Source: Shewanella morhuae
Lineage (GTDB): Bacteria > Pseudomonadota > Gammaproteobacteria > Enterobacterales > Shewanellaceae
Assembly (NCBI RefSeq): GCF_900156405.1
Contig: NZ_FTNN01000004.1
Location: 278,512 to 342,511, forward strand
Direction: 5' to 3'
DNA length: 64,000 nt
The position numbers and the translations under genes are program-made. Position 1 is the stretch's first letter, and every line of letters begins with the position of its first letter. Positions 27,740 to 38,064 of the stretch are shown here, piece by piece. The notes below the pieces were generated by a model. That model saw only the letters and a program-made list of their open reading frames with translations, ran no database searches and was not told where the DNA came from.

Positions 27740-30046
27740 CTATCGACCAAGAATTTTTTGCCACCACTGCAACGGCTCGCCACAGTTGTTTATTGGACGA
27801 TAGGTCGCGGTTAATGCGGGCAGTGCATCAACATTGCTGCAGGTAGATTCTTTGGCGACACCAGTATCTCGGTCAAAAAAGCCCCTTACCACCCCATTAA
27901 CCTGAATCGAACGCAGGCTTATCGGAGGTCGTTCCTTTAAGAAGGCAAGATATACGGCCATGGCGCCACTACTACCATATAAGCTGGTTTTACCGTTATC
28001 GTCACGCCCCACCCAAATGGCCGCCACGTTACGCTCATCAAAACCGGCAAACCAAGAGTCGCGGCTATCGTTACTGGTACCGGTTTTACCCGCTAGTCCC
28101 ACGCCGGGGAATGCATTACCCAAGCGCGTCGCAGTTCCGGTATTGACCACTTGTTGCATAGCATACTGAATTAAAAAGTCCGTTTCAGGCGATATGGCTT
28201 GCTCTTTAGGTAGTCGCGTTACGGGCAGTGGATTCTTTTCAGAATCGAGTACCGCCGTCACTGTGGTTAACTTACGATAAACACCACTATCGGCTAAGGT
28301 TTGATACACCTGCGCCACCATTAATGGCGAACCATTGACCGCCCCCAGTAACATTGAAGGGTACTGATTTAGTGGTTCATGCCAGCCAGATTTAGCCAAA
28401 GTGGTTGCTACTGCGTCAACGCCAACTGCAATGCCGAGGTTAACTGTAGGTACGTTCATCGACTTTTTCAGCGCGGTTAACAGTGGTACTTGGCCAGTAA
28501 ACTTTTTATCAAAGTTTTGTGGCGACCAAGTTTTACCTTGCTCACTTTTTAAGGTAATAGGTTGATCTTTTAGCGGTGTTGCTAACGTAAATTGGCTATT
28601 AGGTGCTAGTGCTGTGGCATACACAAAGGGCTTAATTAACGAACCGATAGGGCGACGAATTTCTACCGCGCGGTTAAAACCGTCAAATCCTGGGGTCTTA
28701 TCACCGACCATTGCCGCGATGCCGCCGGTATATTTATCAGTGACAACCATGCCTATCTGTAATGACTTATTGCTTTTATCTAAGCTTTTAAGCGTTCGAG
28801 TGACCGCAATTTCTGCGGCTTCTTGAGCCATAGGATCAAGCGTGGTATAGATTTTCACCCCAGATTGTTTCAACAGTGCATCGCCATAACGCTCATTAAC
28901 TTCTTGTTTTACGAGGGCGAAGAATGAAGGTAATTTTTGATGTGCAGGTTTATTGAAATTACGAATACCTAATGGCGACTCCACAGCCGCCTTGTATTCG
29001 GCCGTATTTAAATGACCCGCATCCATGAGTAAACGCAATACAAGATCGCGGCGCTCTTGAATGCGCTCGGGGTATTTCCAAGGGTTGTAATAAGATGGCC
29101 CCTTAATCGTAGCTACTAAAAAAGCCTGTTGAGAAATCGTCAACTCCGTGATGGGGCGACCAAAATAGAAGCGTGATGCTAAACCGACCCCATGCACGGC
29201 GCGGGATTTATCCTGCCCCATATACACTTCGTTAAGATAGGCTTCAAGGATTTCGTCCTTGCTGTAACGAAAATCGATAATCACTGCCATCAAGGCTTCG
29301 CGCACCTTACGCAGCAACGAACGCTCACTCGATAGGAAAAAGTTTTTCGCTAACTGCTGGGTTAACGTCGAGCCACCTTGCACAGTGCGACCGGCGCTAA
29401 TGTTCACAAAAGCCGCGCGCGCAATCGCGAAAGGATTCACCCCATGATGTTCGTAAAAACTGCGATCTTCCACCAGCAGCAATGCCTGCACAATCGACGG
29501 AGGCATTTCTTCGGTCGGTACAAAAAGTCTGTCTTCACCATCACCAGTAATAATACGATCGAGCAATACTGGTTCAAGATGGAACACGGCAAGTTGACGC
29601 TTGTCTGACATCCGACTCACCGAGCTGACGCCATTACTGTCAAAACTTATCATAACTCTTTGTTCGACTTGGTCGCCTTCAGGGTGCAAAAAAGGTCGAC
29701 GCCATAATTCGATACGCGTGCTTGAGGCCGAAAACTCACCTATCTGGCGTGGATTAGCCACCTTGCGATAACCGAGCAACTTAAGCTCGGCCATAATTTG
29801 CGGATGGCTAACGGCAGCGCCAGGATAGAGTGCCATAGAACGACTAAATACCTGCGCTGGCAGGTGCCATTTTTGCCCTTCAAATTTTTGCGCAATAATT
29901 TGGTCAAGATAAATGCTATATAAAGTGACCACGGCCAATCCCGCCAAACCGAGTTTCCAAGCAATTGACCAAATTCGTCGAAACACACCACGGCTATTTT
30001 TAGACCTGCGAGATGCGGGTGTTTTTTTTGTTGTCTTAGTTGTCAT
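27740..30046 (-). CDS. mrcB: Penicillin-binding protein 1B (bifunctional transglycosylase/transpeptidase)
   Basis: A class A PBP of about 768 aa that polymerises and cross-links peptidoglycan. A basic N-terminus (TTKKTPASRRSKNSR) precedes one TM (LGLAGLAVVTLYSIYLD) and a UB2H-like region (LPAQVFSRSMALYPG). The GT51 domain contains EDRSFYEHHGVNPFAI and GGSTLTQQLAKNFFL. The transpeptidase shows SLIK (SxxK), SMN (SxN) and AGKTGTSNDSRDSWFAG. I start at ATG 30046, in line with other PBP1B proteins; ATGs at 30103 and 30085 are alternatives, and none has a strong ribosome-binding site. Confidence 0.93.
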   Translation of the reverse strand: MTTKTTKKTPASRRSKNSRGVFRRIWSIAWKLGLAGLAVVTLYSIYLDQIIAQKFEGQKWHLPAQVFSRSMALYPGAAVSHPQIMAELKLLGYRKVANPRQIGEFSASSTRIELWRRPFLHPEGDQVEQRVMISFDSNGVSSVSRMSDKRQLAVFHLEPVLLDRIITGDGEDRLFVPTEEMPPSIVQALLLVEDRSFYEHHGVNPFAIARAAFVNISAGRTVQGGSTLTQQLAKNFFLSSERSLLRKVREALMAVIIDFRYSKDEILEAYLNEVYMGQDKSRAVHGVGLASRFYFGRPITELTISQQAFLVATIKGPSYYNPWKYPERIQERRDLVLRLLMDAGHLNTAEYKAAVESPLGIRNFNKPAHQKLPSFFALVKQEVNERYGDALLKQSGVKIYTTLDPMAQEAAEIAVTRTLKSLDKSNKSLQIGMVVTDKYTGGIAAMVGDKTPGFDGFNRAVEIRRPIGSLIKPFVYATALAPNSQFTLATPLKDQPITLKSEQGKTWSPQNFDKKFTGQVPLLTALKKSMNVPTVNLGIAVGVDAVATTLAKSGWHEPLNQYPSMLLGAVNGSPLMVAQVYQTLADSGVYRKLTTVTAVLDSEKNPLPVTRLPKEQAISPETDFLIQYAMQQVVNTGTATRLGNAFPGVGLAGKTGTSNDSRDSWFAGFDERNVAAIWVGRDDNGKTSLYGSSGAMAVYLAFLKERPPISLRSIQVNGVVRGFFDRDTGVAKESTCSNVDALPALTATYRPINNCGEPLQWWQKILGR

Positions 30047-30153
30047 ATCTACTTCATTATTATTGCATTTAAGGACATCAGCCATAGACACAACGCTGAG
30101 CATGCTGTGTATTAAAACCTGTAATAAAATAGTGTTATAACAGGCTGACTAAA

Positions 30154-31284
30154 CTATGGCTGAGCTAAACCCAAGGTTTTTTTCTTGGTAAATTTTGTCG
30201 GTAATGTATTCACAGGATCGTCGGGCCACAGATGCTTAGGATATCGGCCGCGCATTTCCTTTTTCACATCTACATAAGGCCCTTGCCAAAAGCTGGCGAG
30301 ATCTGCCGTCAGCGCTAATGGCCGCTGCGCCGGAGAAAGTAACTCCATCGTCACCTTTAACTTGCCCTGCGCGAGCATTGGACTTTGTGCCATGCCAAAG
30401 GTTTCCTGTAACCGCACCCGCAGCAGCGCGCGTCCTGACTCATCGTATATAATCGGCGCTGAGGTTCCGGTGACTAATGGCCACGAAGTGGGCAATAACT
30501 CGTCGAGTCGCTGTTTCTGCTGCCAGCTCAAACAGTTTGCCACAAAAGCAAAACAATCGAGCTTAACTAATTGCGGCAGATTATTCACATTTTCAAGGTA
30601 AGGCGCCAGCCAAGTTTCAAGGTTGGTCAATAATGTCTCATCATCAACTTGGGGCCAGTCACTAGCAATATCAAACTTAGTAGCGAGTTTAAGCCTGTAT
30701 TGAAATTGTTCTAAGTTAGCGTTCCAATTGAGGATTTGTAATCCTTGCTGGCGTATGTAAGCCAGTAAGGCCGAGACAATTTGTTTACGCTCAGGCTTAG
30801 CTATCATCTCAGTTTTTACTAAAATTTGTCCGACCTTGTGTTGGCGCTGTTCAATGACACGGCCTTTACTTTCATCCCAGCCACACAACTCATGGGTTTC
30901 CAGCAAGTCTTTTAACTCACTATCAAATAAACTTGGCTGAAACTGACTTGCCAAGTAAATTCGACCAGCGTTTCTGCCTTCGGTTTCTTGAAAATCGGCT
31001 ACCACCATCCATGGGGTTTGCGACAATGCATCATCACCAGCCAGCACCACGCCTGTGCCATTAGCTAATTGATAGCCCTCAACACCGCGCGCTTTGGCGA
31101 TGCGATCTGGATAAGCGAGCGCCAATAACAACCCCACATCGCTGTGATGGGCATGGGTTGCGACTTGAGATAAATCAGCGGTTAATGCGAGTTTTTTCTG
31201 CCACTGTTTGGCTTGCAGTCCCGCTTGTCCTTGGCTGGCAAAGTGCAAGTAATTCATGATATCGGCACCTTTTTTAGGTAGCCC
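30154..31284 (-). pseudogene. hrpB: hrpB, C-terminal part after an in-frame stop
   Basis: This is the downstream half of an HrpB-type helicase, in the same reading frame as 31285-32724 and separated only by the TGA at 31285-31287. It continues GLPKKGADIMNYLHFA and then the HrpB-specific C-terminal region (DRIAKARGVEGYQLANGTG, TMELLSPAQRPL, GRYPKHLWPDDPVNT, ending KKKTLG). An internal ATG at 31257 could in principle restart translation, but no ribosome-binding site precedes it. Alone it has no helicase motor. Confidence 0.85.
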
Positions 31285-32724
31285 TCACGCCTCTAAAATT
31301 CCCGATAGCAAACAAGCTAAGCTACCTAATTGCGCTGCTTGCCCGCTGATTTTTGCGCCCAAGCTTTTGGCACCCAATAGCATATGAGCAAGCCTTGGGT
31401 GGCATCCTAGTTCGTAGGCTGCTTTGCCGTGGGAAGTGAGTTTATTGTGGCTATCGACCATGCCTAAACGCTGTAATAATTGCCACGCCAGCGCCTCATT
31501 CACACTAGGCGGCGGCGTTAATAGCATTAAATCACTGAAGGATTTAGCCCCCCAATAGGCACAATTGTGGGCCATAGACACCAGATCTGCTTGGCTTATT
31601 TCGGGTTCATCCGCCCTTAGCATCCGCCCATGTTCTTCTTGGCTCCACAGGCGTACACACACACCTGCCGATAAACGTCCGGCGCGGCCGCTGCGCTGAG
31701 TTGCAGAAGCTTGGCTAATACGCTTTAAGCCTAAACGGGTAACGCCAGTCTTGGGATTAAAACTGGCTTGGCGCTTATAGCCACTGTCGATGACAAAACC
31801 TATGCCCTCAATGGTTAAGCTTGATTCTGCGACGTTAGTGGCTAACACGATTTTGCGCCTGCCGTCTGTCGTTGCCGCTATTGCGCTGTCTTGCTCCGCC
31901 CCTGAAAGCTCGCCATAGAGGGGGCAAATCAAAAAAGCATCATGACTTAAACGCTCACGCAAAAATTGTTGTAATCGTGAGATTTCGCCTTTCCCGGGTA
32001 AAAACACCAGCACAGCATTATTGGTAGCCATTTTATCGACACTAGCGCTACTAGCCGAGACCAAATCGAGCACGCAGCGGCCAAGATAATCAAGCCAATG
32101 CTGCTGCGTTGGCACAGGGCGATATTCAATCTCAACGGGAAAACTGCGACCTTCACTGTGTAAAGTCACGGCTTCTGGCATCAATTCGCCCAAGGCAAGG
32201 CCAGATAAGGTCGCTGACATGGCTAATATCTTTAAATCGTCCCGCAATGAGGCTTGTACTTCGAGCGCCAAAGCGAGGCCTAAATCGGTGGTGAGATGCC
32301 GTTCATGGATCTCATCGAAGATGATCATTTCAATCCCCGTTAATTCGGGATCTTGCTGGATCATGCGCGTGAGTATGCCTTCGGTAACAATTTCTAAACG
32401 AGTATTGGCACTGATTTTTGATTCACCACGAACGCGATACCCTACCTCTTGCCCCACCTTTTGCTGACGGCAACTGGCAATATAATGCGCTACACTGCGC
32501 GCCGCGACGCGCCTAGGCTCGAGCATTAAAATACGGCCGCTAATTTCTGGCCAATCCAGCATAGCCAAAGGTAACGCCGTCGATTTTCCAGCACCTGTGG
32601 GCGCCTCGAGGATCACTTGAGCGTGACGAGAAAATGCCGCGCGCAGCGGTGCAAGTAAAGAATGAATGGGTAGATGGTTCAATGCACAAATATACAAAGG
32701 ATAAATTATTCGGCAGTTTAACAT
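31285..32724 (-). pseudogene. hrpB: hrpB, N-terminal helicase core ended by a premature TGA
   Basis: This is the motor half of an HrpB-type DExH-box RNA helicase: Walker A APTGAGKST, motif II FDEIHERH, SAT, NVAESSLTIEG and motif VI QRSGRAGR. It stops after LACLLSGILEA at the TGA 31285-31287, where intact homologues continue for about 370 more residues. The combined coding length (about 856 codons) fits full-length HrpB, and the frame is unbroken, so this looks like a single nonsense substitution. The N-terminus is uncertain: ATG 32724 has no ribosome-binding site, and a TTG at 32682 matches homologue length better. A truncated but active motor protein could still be made. Confidence 0.85.
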
Positions 32725-33013
32725 AGCTGGTTAATACTGTCCCTTTAACACCCTCGTCTTTAAAACAGTCTTGTCCATTGAGAGAGTTCTCCCCAGACGG
32801 AGCTAGCCAGCATCAACACTAGGAACCTATCGAATTGAGAAGATTTAAGTGAGAAGATATTGCTAACTAATGTATAAACGCACCACCAAAAATGGCACGT
32901 TTAAAAGCGTTAACTTGTCGATAAACCCAACCATTAGGCCAAAGTTAACATGACACTTAACACCAAAATGGTTGCTTAATATATCCGCGTAGAGCATTAG
33001 GACTAACCAACAT

Positions 33014-33571
33014 ATGCAGCAGAAATTATTTCTGGGCTTCGCCCCGACAAATACACAAAAGAAATATCTCATCGCATTGCAACAAACGCTGAGTACTCAT
33101 CTACTCCCTGAGGCAAAACCCGTTGACACTGACAACTTACACTTAACCCTCGCTTTTCTTGGTTTAGTCGATGAGGCGCAAAAGATTAGCTTAATTGATG
33201 CAGTCAATGATTTAACTAAACCCACTTTTAACATTCGTCTCAACAGGTTCGATTTATGGCCCAATGCACAAGTATGTTGTTTGAAGGGCAATAACATTGA
33301 GCCATCGTTAGCACGATTAGTTCGGCAAACGCATCAAATCGCTGAGCAGTTAAAATTATATCAAAGTGGACACAGCTTTTGCCCGCATATCAGCTTATTC
33401 AGAAAGGCAAAAGAATGGAGGCAAGGTAATAACAGCCCAGCTTTAACGATATTTGAAGGTTTAGATAAGAGTGAATTAACCTTAATGCCAGACTATTTGC
33501 AGTTATACCATTCCACAAACACCCCAAGCGGAGTGAAATATCAAACGCTATACACTTGGGCGCTCACATAA
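33014..33571 (+). CDS. thpR: RNA 2',3'-cyclic phosphodiesterase (2H family, LigT/ThpR)
   Basis: A soluble 185-aa 2H-phosphoesterase. The two catalytic HxTx-type motifs are visible: HLTLAFLG (about 44-51) and HISLFRKA (about 127-134, with Ser in place of Thr). The N-terminal KLFLGFAPT strand is typical. The family opens 2',3'-cyclic RNA ends and ligates 2'-5' in vitro. Monocistronic as far as can be seen, convergent with the Sel1 gene. Confidence 0.88.
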   Translation: MQQKLFLGFAPTNTQKKYLIALQQTLSTHLLPEAKPVDTDNLHLTLAFLGLVDEAQKISLIDAVNDLTKPTFNIRLNRFDLWPNAQVCCLKGNNIEPSLARLVRQTHQIAEQLKLYQSGHSFCPHISLFRKAKEWRQGNNSPALTIFEGLDKSELTLMPDYLQLYHSTNTPSGVKYQTLYTWALT

Positions 33572-33708
33572 ATGGTTTAAATCCTATAGCATCCCAAGTT
33601 TTATTTAAGCTGTTTATTTATATAAACCAGCCTAAATAAATCATCTTTATAAGGATAAAATTGACTTGAGATAGCTTGTTTTTACAACAAACCCCTAATT
33701 AAAAATGC

Positions 33709-34488
33709 TTATTCTAATAAACGTAGGGTTTCGCGATAGGCACGCTTTTGTTCGTAGGTTTGTAACCTTTGTATAAACTCATCAGTCTTAGCCATTACCG
33801 CGCTCGCTTTTAATGCTTCAATGGCTTTTTGTTGCGTCGAAATCGCTGCAGTAAAATTACCCAACTCAGCATAGCCCGCTGCAAGATTATCTAAATTAGT
33901 AGGATCGTTCTCGTTAGTTTTAAGTAATTTTAAAGATAATTCGACCGCTTTATTACCGTCGCGATATTGAGCTTCAGGACAAGTCGCTAAAATCCACGCA
34001 ACATTTCCTAAGGCAATATCATCACCCACATGGGAAAATTGCTCGACCGCTTTACCACAGTTACGCTCAACACCATCGCCACCAGAGGCGTAAATAAAGC
34101 CTAAACGAAACTGAGCCCAGCGGCTCCCTTGCTCGCCCAGTGCTTTATACCAATGTTCAGCCACGGCTAAATCGCGCTTCACCAGTTGCCCCTCAAATGA
34201 CAGATCAGCTAGCGTTTGTTGCGCTTTTTCATGCTGCTGTTCAGCGGCAAGTGATATCCAATGCAAGCCAGAGGGTACTTCTTGCACCACAAAACGTCCC
34301 GATAGGTACATTAGCCCCAGTAAAAACTGTGCATCGGCATCACCTTGTTCCGCTGTAATCTGAATATGTACAAACTTACTGGCGGCGAGTTCAGTGGCAG
34401 GTTGTGGGATAGAAAACGCCTGCGCCGCAGAGCTTAGCCCTAATGTTAGGCTTAAACTTACGCCTAAAACCCATAATCTGTATTTCAC
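33709..34488 (-). CDS. Secreted Sel1/TPR-repeat protein
   Basis: The product has 259 aa with a signal peptide (MKYRLWVLGVSLSLTLGLSSAAQA, cleavage near 24). Two or three Sel1-like repeats follow: GDADAQFLLGLMYLSGRFV, HEKAQQTLADLSFEGQLVKRD and SRWAQFRLGFIYASGGDGVERN. TPR-like helices come next (NLDNLAAGYAELGNFTAAISTQ). It is predicted periplasmic with a protein-interaction role; no specific partner can be named. It is divergent from crp. Confidence 0.82.
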   Translation of the reverse strand: MKYRLWVLGVSLSLTLGLSSAAQAFSIPQPATELAASKFVHIQITAEQGDADAQFLLGLMYLSGRFVVQEVPSGLHWISLAAEQQHEKAQQTLADLSFEGQLVKRDLAVAEHWYKALGEQGSRWAQFRLGFIYASGGDGVERNCGKAVEQFSHVGDDIALGNVAWILATCPEAQYRDGNKAVELSLKLLKTNENDPTNLDNLAAGYAELGNFTAAISTQQKAIEALKASAVMAKTDEFIQRLQTYEQKRAYRETLRLLE

Positions 34489-34918
34489 TGAATTAACCTC
34501 TCTTAAAAATGACGGCCCTCAAAGTTAGCCAGAATTAGCCTTATAAGTCGAGTCTAAATCTAGCCAGAACTCAGGAAAAGGCTGAAAAGAGCACTATGGG
34601 CGCTCGCTTTTACAAAACGAATACAAATTAAATGTAATTTAGGCGCGTCTTTAATCCATTATCTATAATAAAACGGCTTCAAAGCACGGGGAAGATGTGA
34701 TTAACTCGACAGAGTTAAGTGAATCTCGCAAGTTTCAAACTGATTTAGTTGACTTAAATCACTAAGTCAGCAAAATAAGTCATAATTTTATATGCTTAAT
34801 TACATTTATTCACTTTTTCTAAACTAAGACTTCCATCAAGTTTTTATGTGTCTAATTGACGTAATATGCTTATTTAGAATTATCTTACTTTCGTTTTAAT
34901 CAATCGAGGAATATCAAC
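34489..34918. other. Intergenic region upstream of crp
   Basis: This 430-bp AT-rich region lies between divergent genes and holds the crp promoter. TGTGATTAACTCGACA at 34696-34711 retains one perfect CRP half-site (TGTGA) in the TGTGA-N6-TCACA pattern and could be an autoregulatory site. I see no coding sequence or structured RNA. Confidence 0.35.
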
Positions 34919-35554
34919 ATGGCTCTGATTGGTAAGCCAAAACCTGATCCAACTTTGGAATGGTTTTTATCACACTGTCACATTCATAAATATCCAGCGA
35001 AGAGCACTCTTATTCATGCTGGTGAAGACTCTGATACGCTTTATTACATCGTAAAAGGTGGTGTTGCTGTATTGATTAAGGATGAAGAAGGTAAAGAGAT
35101 GATTCTCTCTTATCTGAACCAAGGTGATTTTATCGGCGAGTTAGGTTTGTTTGAAGAACAAGCGGAACGTACTGCTTGGGTTCGAGCTAAACAAGCTTGT
35201 GAAATCGCTGAAATTTCTTACAAAAAATTCAGACAGCTGATTCAAGTTAACCCTGAAATTCTCATGAAGCTATCTGCACAAATGGCCTATCGCCTACAAA
35301 GCACTAGCCAAAAAGTGGGCGATCTTGCATTCCTAGACGTAGCAGGCCGTATTGCTCAAACTCTATTACATCTAGCAAAACTACCTGATGCGATGACACA
35401 TCCTGATAGCATGCAGATCAAAATCACTCGTCAAGAGATTGGTCAAATCGTTGGCTGTTCACGGGAAACTGTCGGCCGTATTTTGAAGATGTTAGAAGAA
35501 CAGAATTTGATTCAAGCTCACGGTAAAACAATCGTCGTATACGGTACCCGTTAA
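34919..35554 (+). CDS. crp: cAMP receptor protein CRP
   Basis: This 211-aa global transcription regulator binds DNA as a cAMP-bound dimer. It is nearly superimposable on E. coli [20 protein letters not shown], the cAMP-binding [12 protein letters not shown]...RTAWVRA, and the helix-turn-helix [27 protein letters not shown], ending VVYGTR. GAGGAATATCAAC precedes the start. In Shewanella CRP controls many anaerobic respiration genes, so it is relevant to ttr in this window. Confidence 0.98.
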   Translation: MALIGKPKPDPTLEWFLSHCHIHKYPAKSTLIHAGEDSDTLYYIVKGGVAVLIKDEEGKEMILSYLNQGDFIGELGLFEEQAERTAWVRAKQACEIAEISYKKFRQLIQVNPEILMKLSAQMAYRLQSTSQKVGDLAFLDVAGRIAQTLLHLAKLPDAMTHPDSMQIKITRQEIGQIVGCSRETVGRILKMLEEQNLIQAHGKTIVVYGTR

Positions 35555-35590
35555 GTTAGTCTTCAGCTTGATTTAAGCCGACCTTATTAC

Positions 35591-35623
35591 AGTGGCCTAG
35601 GATTAATTCTAGGCCACTTTTTA
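35591..35623 (+). terminator. Rho-independent terminator of crp
   Basis: AGTGGCCTAG (35591-35600) pairs with CTAGGCCACT (35609-35618), followed by a T-rich tail. It separates crp from the PepSY/two-component operon. Confidence 0.9.
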
Positions 35624-35636
35624 TTGGAGAGCCCAA

Positions 35637-35984
35637 ATGAAACGGCTGTTTTTAATGTTTTTTTTCAGTCTATTAATGCTTACGCATTCAAAAAAAATGC
35701 ATGCCGAACCGATTGAGTTAGAACACTATCAAGCTAAAGCACTCGTCAACTCTGGGCAAATACTGTCCTTAAACGGTACACTCGCCGTGGTTAATCAATT
35801 TTGCCAAGGCGAACTAATTGATGCTCATCTCTATCAAGAAGATCACAAATGGCGCTATGATTTACAAATCAAAGTTCAGCGGGGCCAAATCGTCAATCTC
35901 AGTATTGATGCAACCAATGGTCAAGCTGATCACTCAATAGCATTACCGAGCGAATGTCGAACACATGAAACTGTTACTCGTTGA
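35637..35984 (+). CDS. PepSY-like periplasmic protein upstream of a two-component system
   Basis: A 115-aa protein with a signal peptide (MKRLFLMFFFSLLMLTHSKKMHA). The mature part (ALVNSGQILSLNGTLAVVN...LQIKVQRGQIVNLSIDATNGQ) resembles a PepSY domain. Such small PepSY proteins often precede OmpR-type regulators and sensor kinases, as here. The start follows TTGGAGAGCCCAA. Its end overlaps the response-regulator start by 20 bp, so the three genes form an operon. Confidence 0.75.
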   Translation: MKRLFLMFFFSLLMLTHSKKMHAEPIELEHYQAKALVNSGQILSLNGTLAVVNQFCQGELIDAHLYQEDHKWRYDLQIKVQRGQIVNLSIDATNGQADHSIALPSECRTHETVTR

Positions 35985-36639
35985 AGATAACCCTATGTTG
36001 GTCAGTGAGCTCTCAAAACAGCTCAAAATAGCAGGCTATGTTACTGATATTACTGATAAGGCGCTGGAGGCCGATTACCTGATCAAAGAAACCCAATATG
36101 ATTGCGTTATTTTAGATATCGGTTTACCCGATGGCAACGGCCTTGAATTACTCGAAGGCTGGCGCGCTCAAGGGATTAGCACGCCTGTAATTATGCTAAC
36201 CGCCCGCAGTCAATGGCATGAAAAAGTAGAAGGCTTTAATGCCGGTGCCGATGATTACTTAGGCAAGCCCTTCCATACACAGGAATTATTGGCTCGTATT
36301 CAAGCATTAATCCACCGTGCACATGGCCGCTTAAATACCTCCAGTAAACAGTTAAGCTATGGCGGCGTTACCTTAGATGAAGCCGAGCAAACAGTAAAAG
36401 TGGCTGAGCAGTTGTATGAACTCACCGCAATGGAATTCAGACTGTTAAAAATCTTCCTTATGTCGCCTAAAAAACTACTCTCTAAGACACAGCTTACCGA
36501 TAAGCTCTATCAGTTTGACGATGAAAAAGAGAGTAATGTGGTGGAGGTGTATGTCACTCATTTGCGTAAAAAATTAGGCAAAACCGCGATCGAAACTCGT
36601 CGCGGCCAAGGTTATATCTTCCACGGCATCGTTGAATGA
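35965..36639 (+). CDS. OmpR/PhoP-family response regulator
   Basis: The protein has 224 aa. The receiver (1-115) has LLVEDNPML, the phosphorylation loop CVILDIGLPDGNG and MLTARSQWHEKVEGFNAGADDYLGKPF. A C-terminal winged helix (about 125-222) reads YELTAMEFRLLKIFLMSPKKLLSKTQL...ESNVVEVYVTHLRKKLG. The stop overlaps the kinase start as ATGA. It is of the PhoP/QseB/CusR type; the stimulus and targets are unknown. Confidence 0.92.
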   Translation: MKLLLVEDNPMLVSELSKQLKIAGYVTDITDKALEADYLIKETQYDCVILDIGLPDGNGLELLEGWRAQGISTPVIMLTARSQWHEKVEGFNAGADDYLGKPFHTQELLARIQALIHRAHGRLNTSSKQLSYGGVTLDEAEQTVKVAEQLYELTAMEFRLLKIFLMSPKKLLSKTQLTDKLYQFDDEKESNVVEVYVTHLRKKLGKTAIETRRGQGYIFHGIVE

Positions 36640-37964
36640 TTTCAATCCGTACTAAGCTCAGTTTATGGTTAACGGGCTTATTAGTGTTAGGTACGGTCGT
36701 AGGACTCATATTATTTGAGTCCATGCTACGACAAGCCTTCCATGACTCTATTATCAATCGCTTAGAAGAAGATCTCGAACACATTATGCTGGCAACCCAT
36801 ATCCACGATGGGGATATCAGCATAGATCAGAGCCAACTTTCCAGTTTTTATAAACCCGCCTATTCAGGCCGTTATTTTCAACTTAACTTGCCCAATGAAG
36901 TCATTCGCTCGCGATCTCTATGGGATATGCAGTTAGATATTGAACCGCTAGCCCCTAATCAAACGCGTGTTTGGCAGGCTAAAGGCCCTAAAAATAACGA
37001 TATGCAGCTGTTGTCACTGGGCTTAACGTCGAGCAGTGCTAATGTCAGCGCCACATTGACCGTTGCCCAAGATTTAAGTATTGGCAGGCGAGTATTTAGT
37101 GAGGTTTATGGCACTAAACTTGGAATAAACCTCGCTATGTTATTTGCCATGATTGCGGGGATTTTTATTATTTTGCGTCAATCTTTTAAGCCAGTTAACC
37201 ATGTTCAGCACGCACTTTCTCGGCTAAGAGAAGGCGAAATTACCGCGCTAGAACTGAATAATATTCCCCCTGAAGTGCAGCCACTGGCTAAGACCTACAA
37301 CGAGTTACTCGAGTACACTGCCAAGCAAATTGAACGTAGCCGCAATAACTTAGGCAACTTAAGCCATGGCCTTAAAACCCCGCTGGCCGTGATGCAGCAA
37401 CAGGTTGAAGCGCTTGGTCTTAAAGATCCCGAAACTGCCATTGCTTTGCAGCAACAACTTGATGTTATCCATAAGATGGTCGAGCGTAAACTTGCAGCAG
37501 CGCGGATCACCGGTGATATGCTTCCCGCTGCGCAATTGGTGATCCCAAGGGATTTACAGAGTCTGGTTAATACCTTAAACAAGGTTCATCGCCACAAGAA
37601 CATAGAATGCGATTTTGACCTCGATGCGACTATTTTGCGTTTACCCATCCACAGAGAAGATGGTATGGAGCTACTTGGTAATCTACTCGATAACGCCTTT
37701 AAGTGGGCCCAGAACCGAGTCAGTATTCAGCTATCGCGCCAGCAGGAACGACTGTGCCTTTGTATCGATGATGATGGCACAGGGGTTGCCGATGATGAAC
37801 TTAATAAGCTCACCCAACGCGGCACTAGATTAGATGAGTCAGTAATGGGGCACGGTTTAGGATTGTCGATAGTGAAGGAGATTGCCGAGCAGTACGAAAT
37901 TGAACTTAAGTTTAGTCACAGCGACCGTTTAGGTGGGCTGAGAATTGAACTGAGCTTCAACTAA
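36636..37964 (+). CDS. Sensor histidine kinase partner of the OmpR-type regulator
   Basis: The product is a 442-aa inner-membrane kinase. TM1 (about 8-28), a periplasmic sensor of about 130 aa and TM2 (about 166-184) precede HAMP, the H-box LGNLSHGLKTPLAVM, N-box ELLGNLLDNAFKWA, DDDGTGVADDEL and GHGLGLSIVKEI. LSHGLKTPL and the short periplasmic domain suggest the PhoQ/QseC class. No sensing motif identifies the ligand; PepSY operon partners often go with metal or envelope stress, but this is inference. Confidence 0.9.
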   Translation: MISIRTKLSLWLTGLLVLGTVVGLILFESMLRQAFHDSIINRLEEDLEHIMLATHIHDGDISIDQSQLSSFYKPAYSGRYFQLNLPNEVIRSRSLWDMQLDIEPLAPNQTRVWQAKGPKNNDMQLLSLGLTSSSANVSATLTVAQDLSIGRRVFSEVYGTKLGINLAMLFAMIAGIFIILRQSFKPVNHVQHALSRLREGEITALELNNIPPEVQPLAKTYNELLEYTAKQIERSRNNLGNLSHGLKTPLAVMQQQVEALGLKDPETAIALQQQLDVIHKMVERKLAAARITGDMLPAAQLVIPRDLQSLVNTLNKVHRHKNIECDFDLDATILRLPIHREDGMELLGNLLDNAFKWAQNRVSIQLSRQQERLCLCIDDDGTGVADDELNKLTQRGTRLDESVMGHGLGLSIVKEIAEQYEIELKFSHSDRLGGLRIELSFN

Positions 37965-38007
37965 CTTCATTTAATCTATTTGGCTTGCCCAGCCTTGTTT
38001 AGAATAT

Positions 38008-38037
38008 AAAAATGCCATCAAATTGATGGCATTTTTT
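38008..38037. terminator. Bidirectional terminator between the kinase and DUF1338 genes
   Basis: AAAATGCCATCAA and TTGATGGCATTTT form a nearly loopless stem with T-runs on both strands, between convergent genes. Confidence 0.88.
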
Positions 38038-38064
38038 ACCAAAGCTATAGGCCTCTTAATTAAA

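Noticed and set aside
30154..31257. Independent gene starting at the internal ATG 31257
   Set aside because: It is in the same frame as the preceding helicase ORF, lacks a ribosome-binding site, and corresponds to the HrpB C-terminal region.
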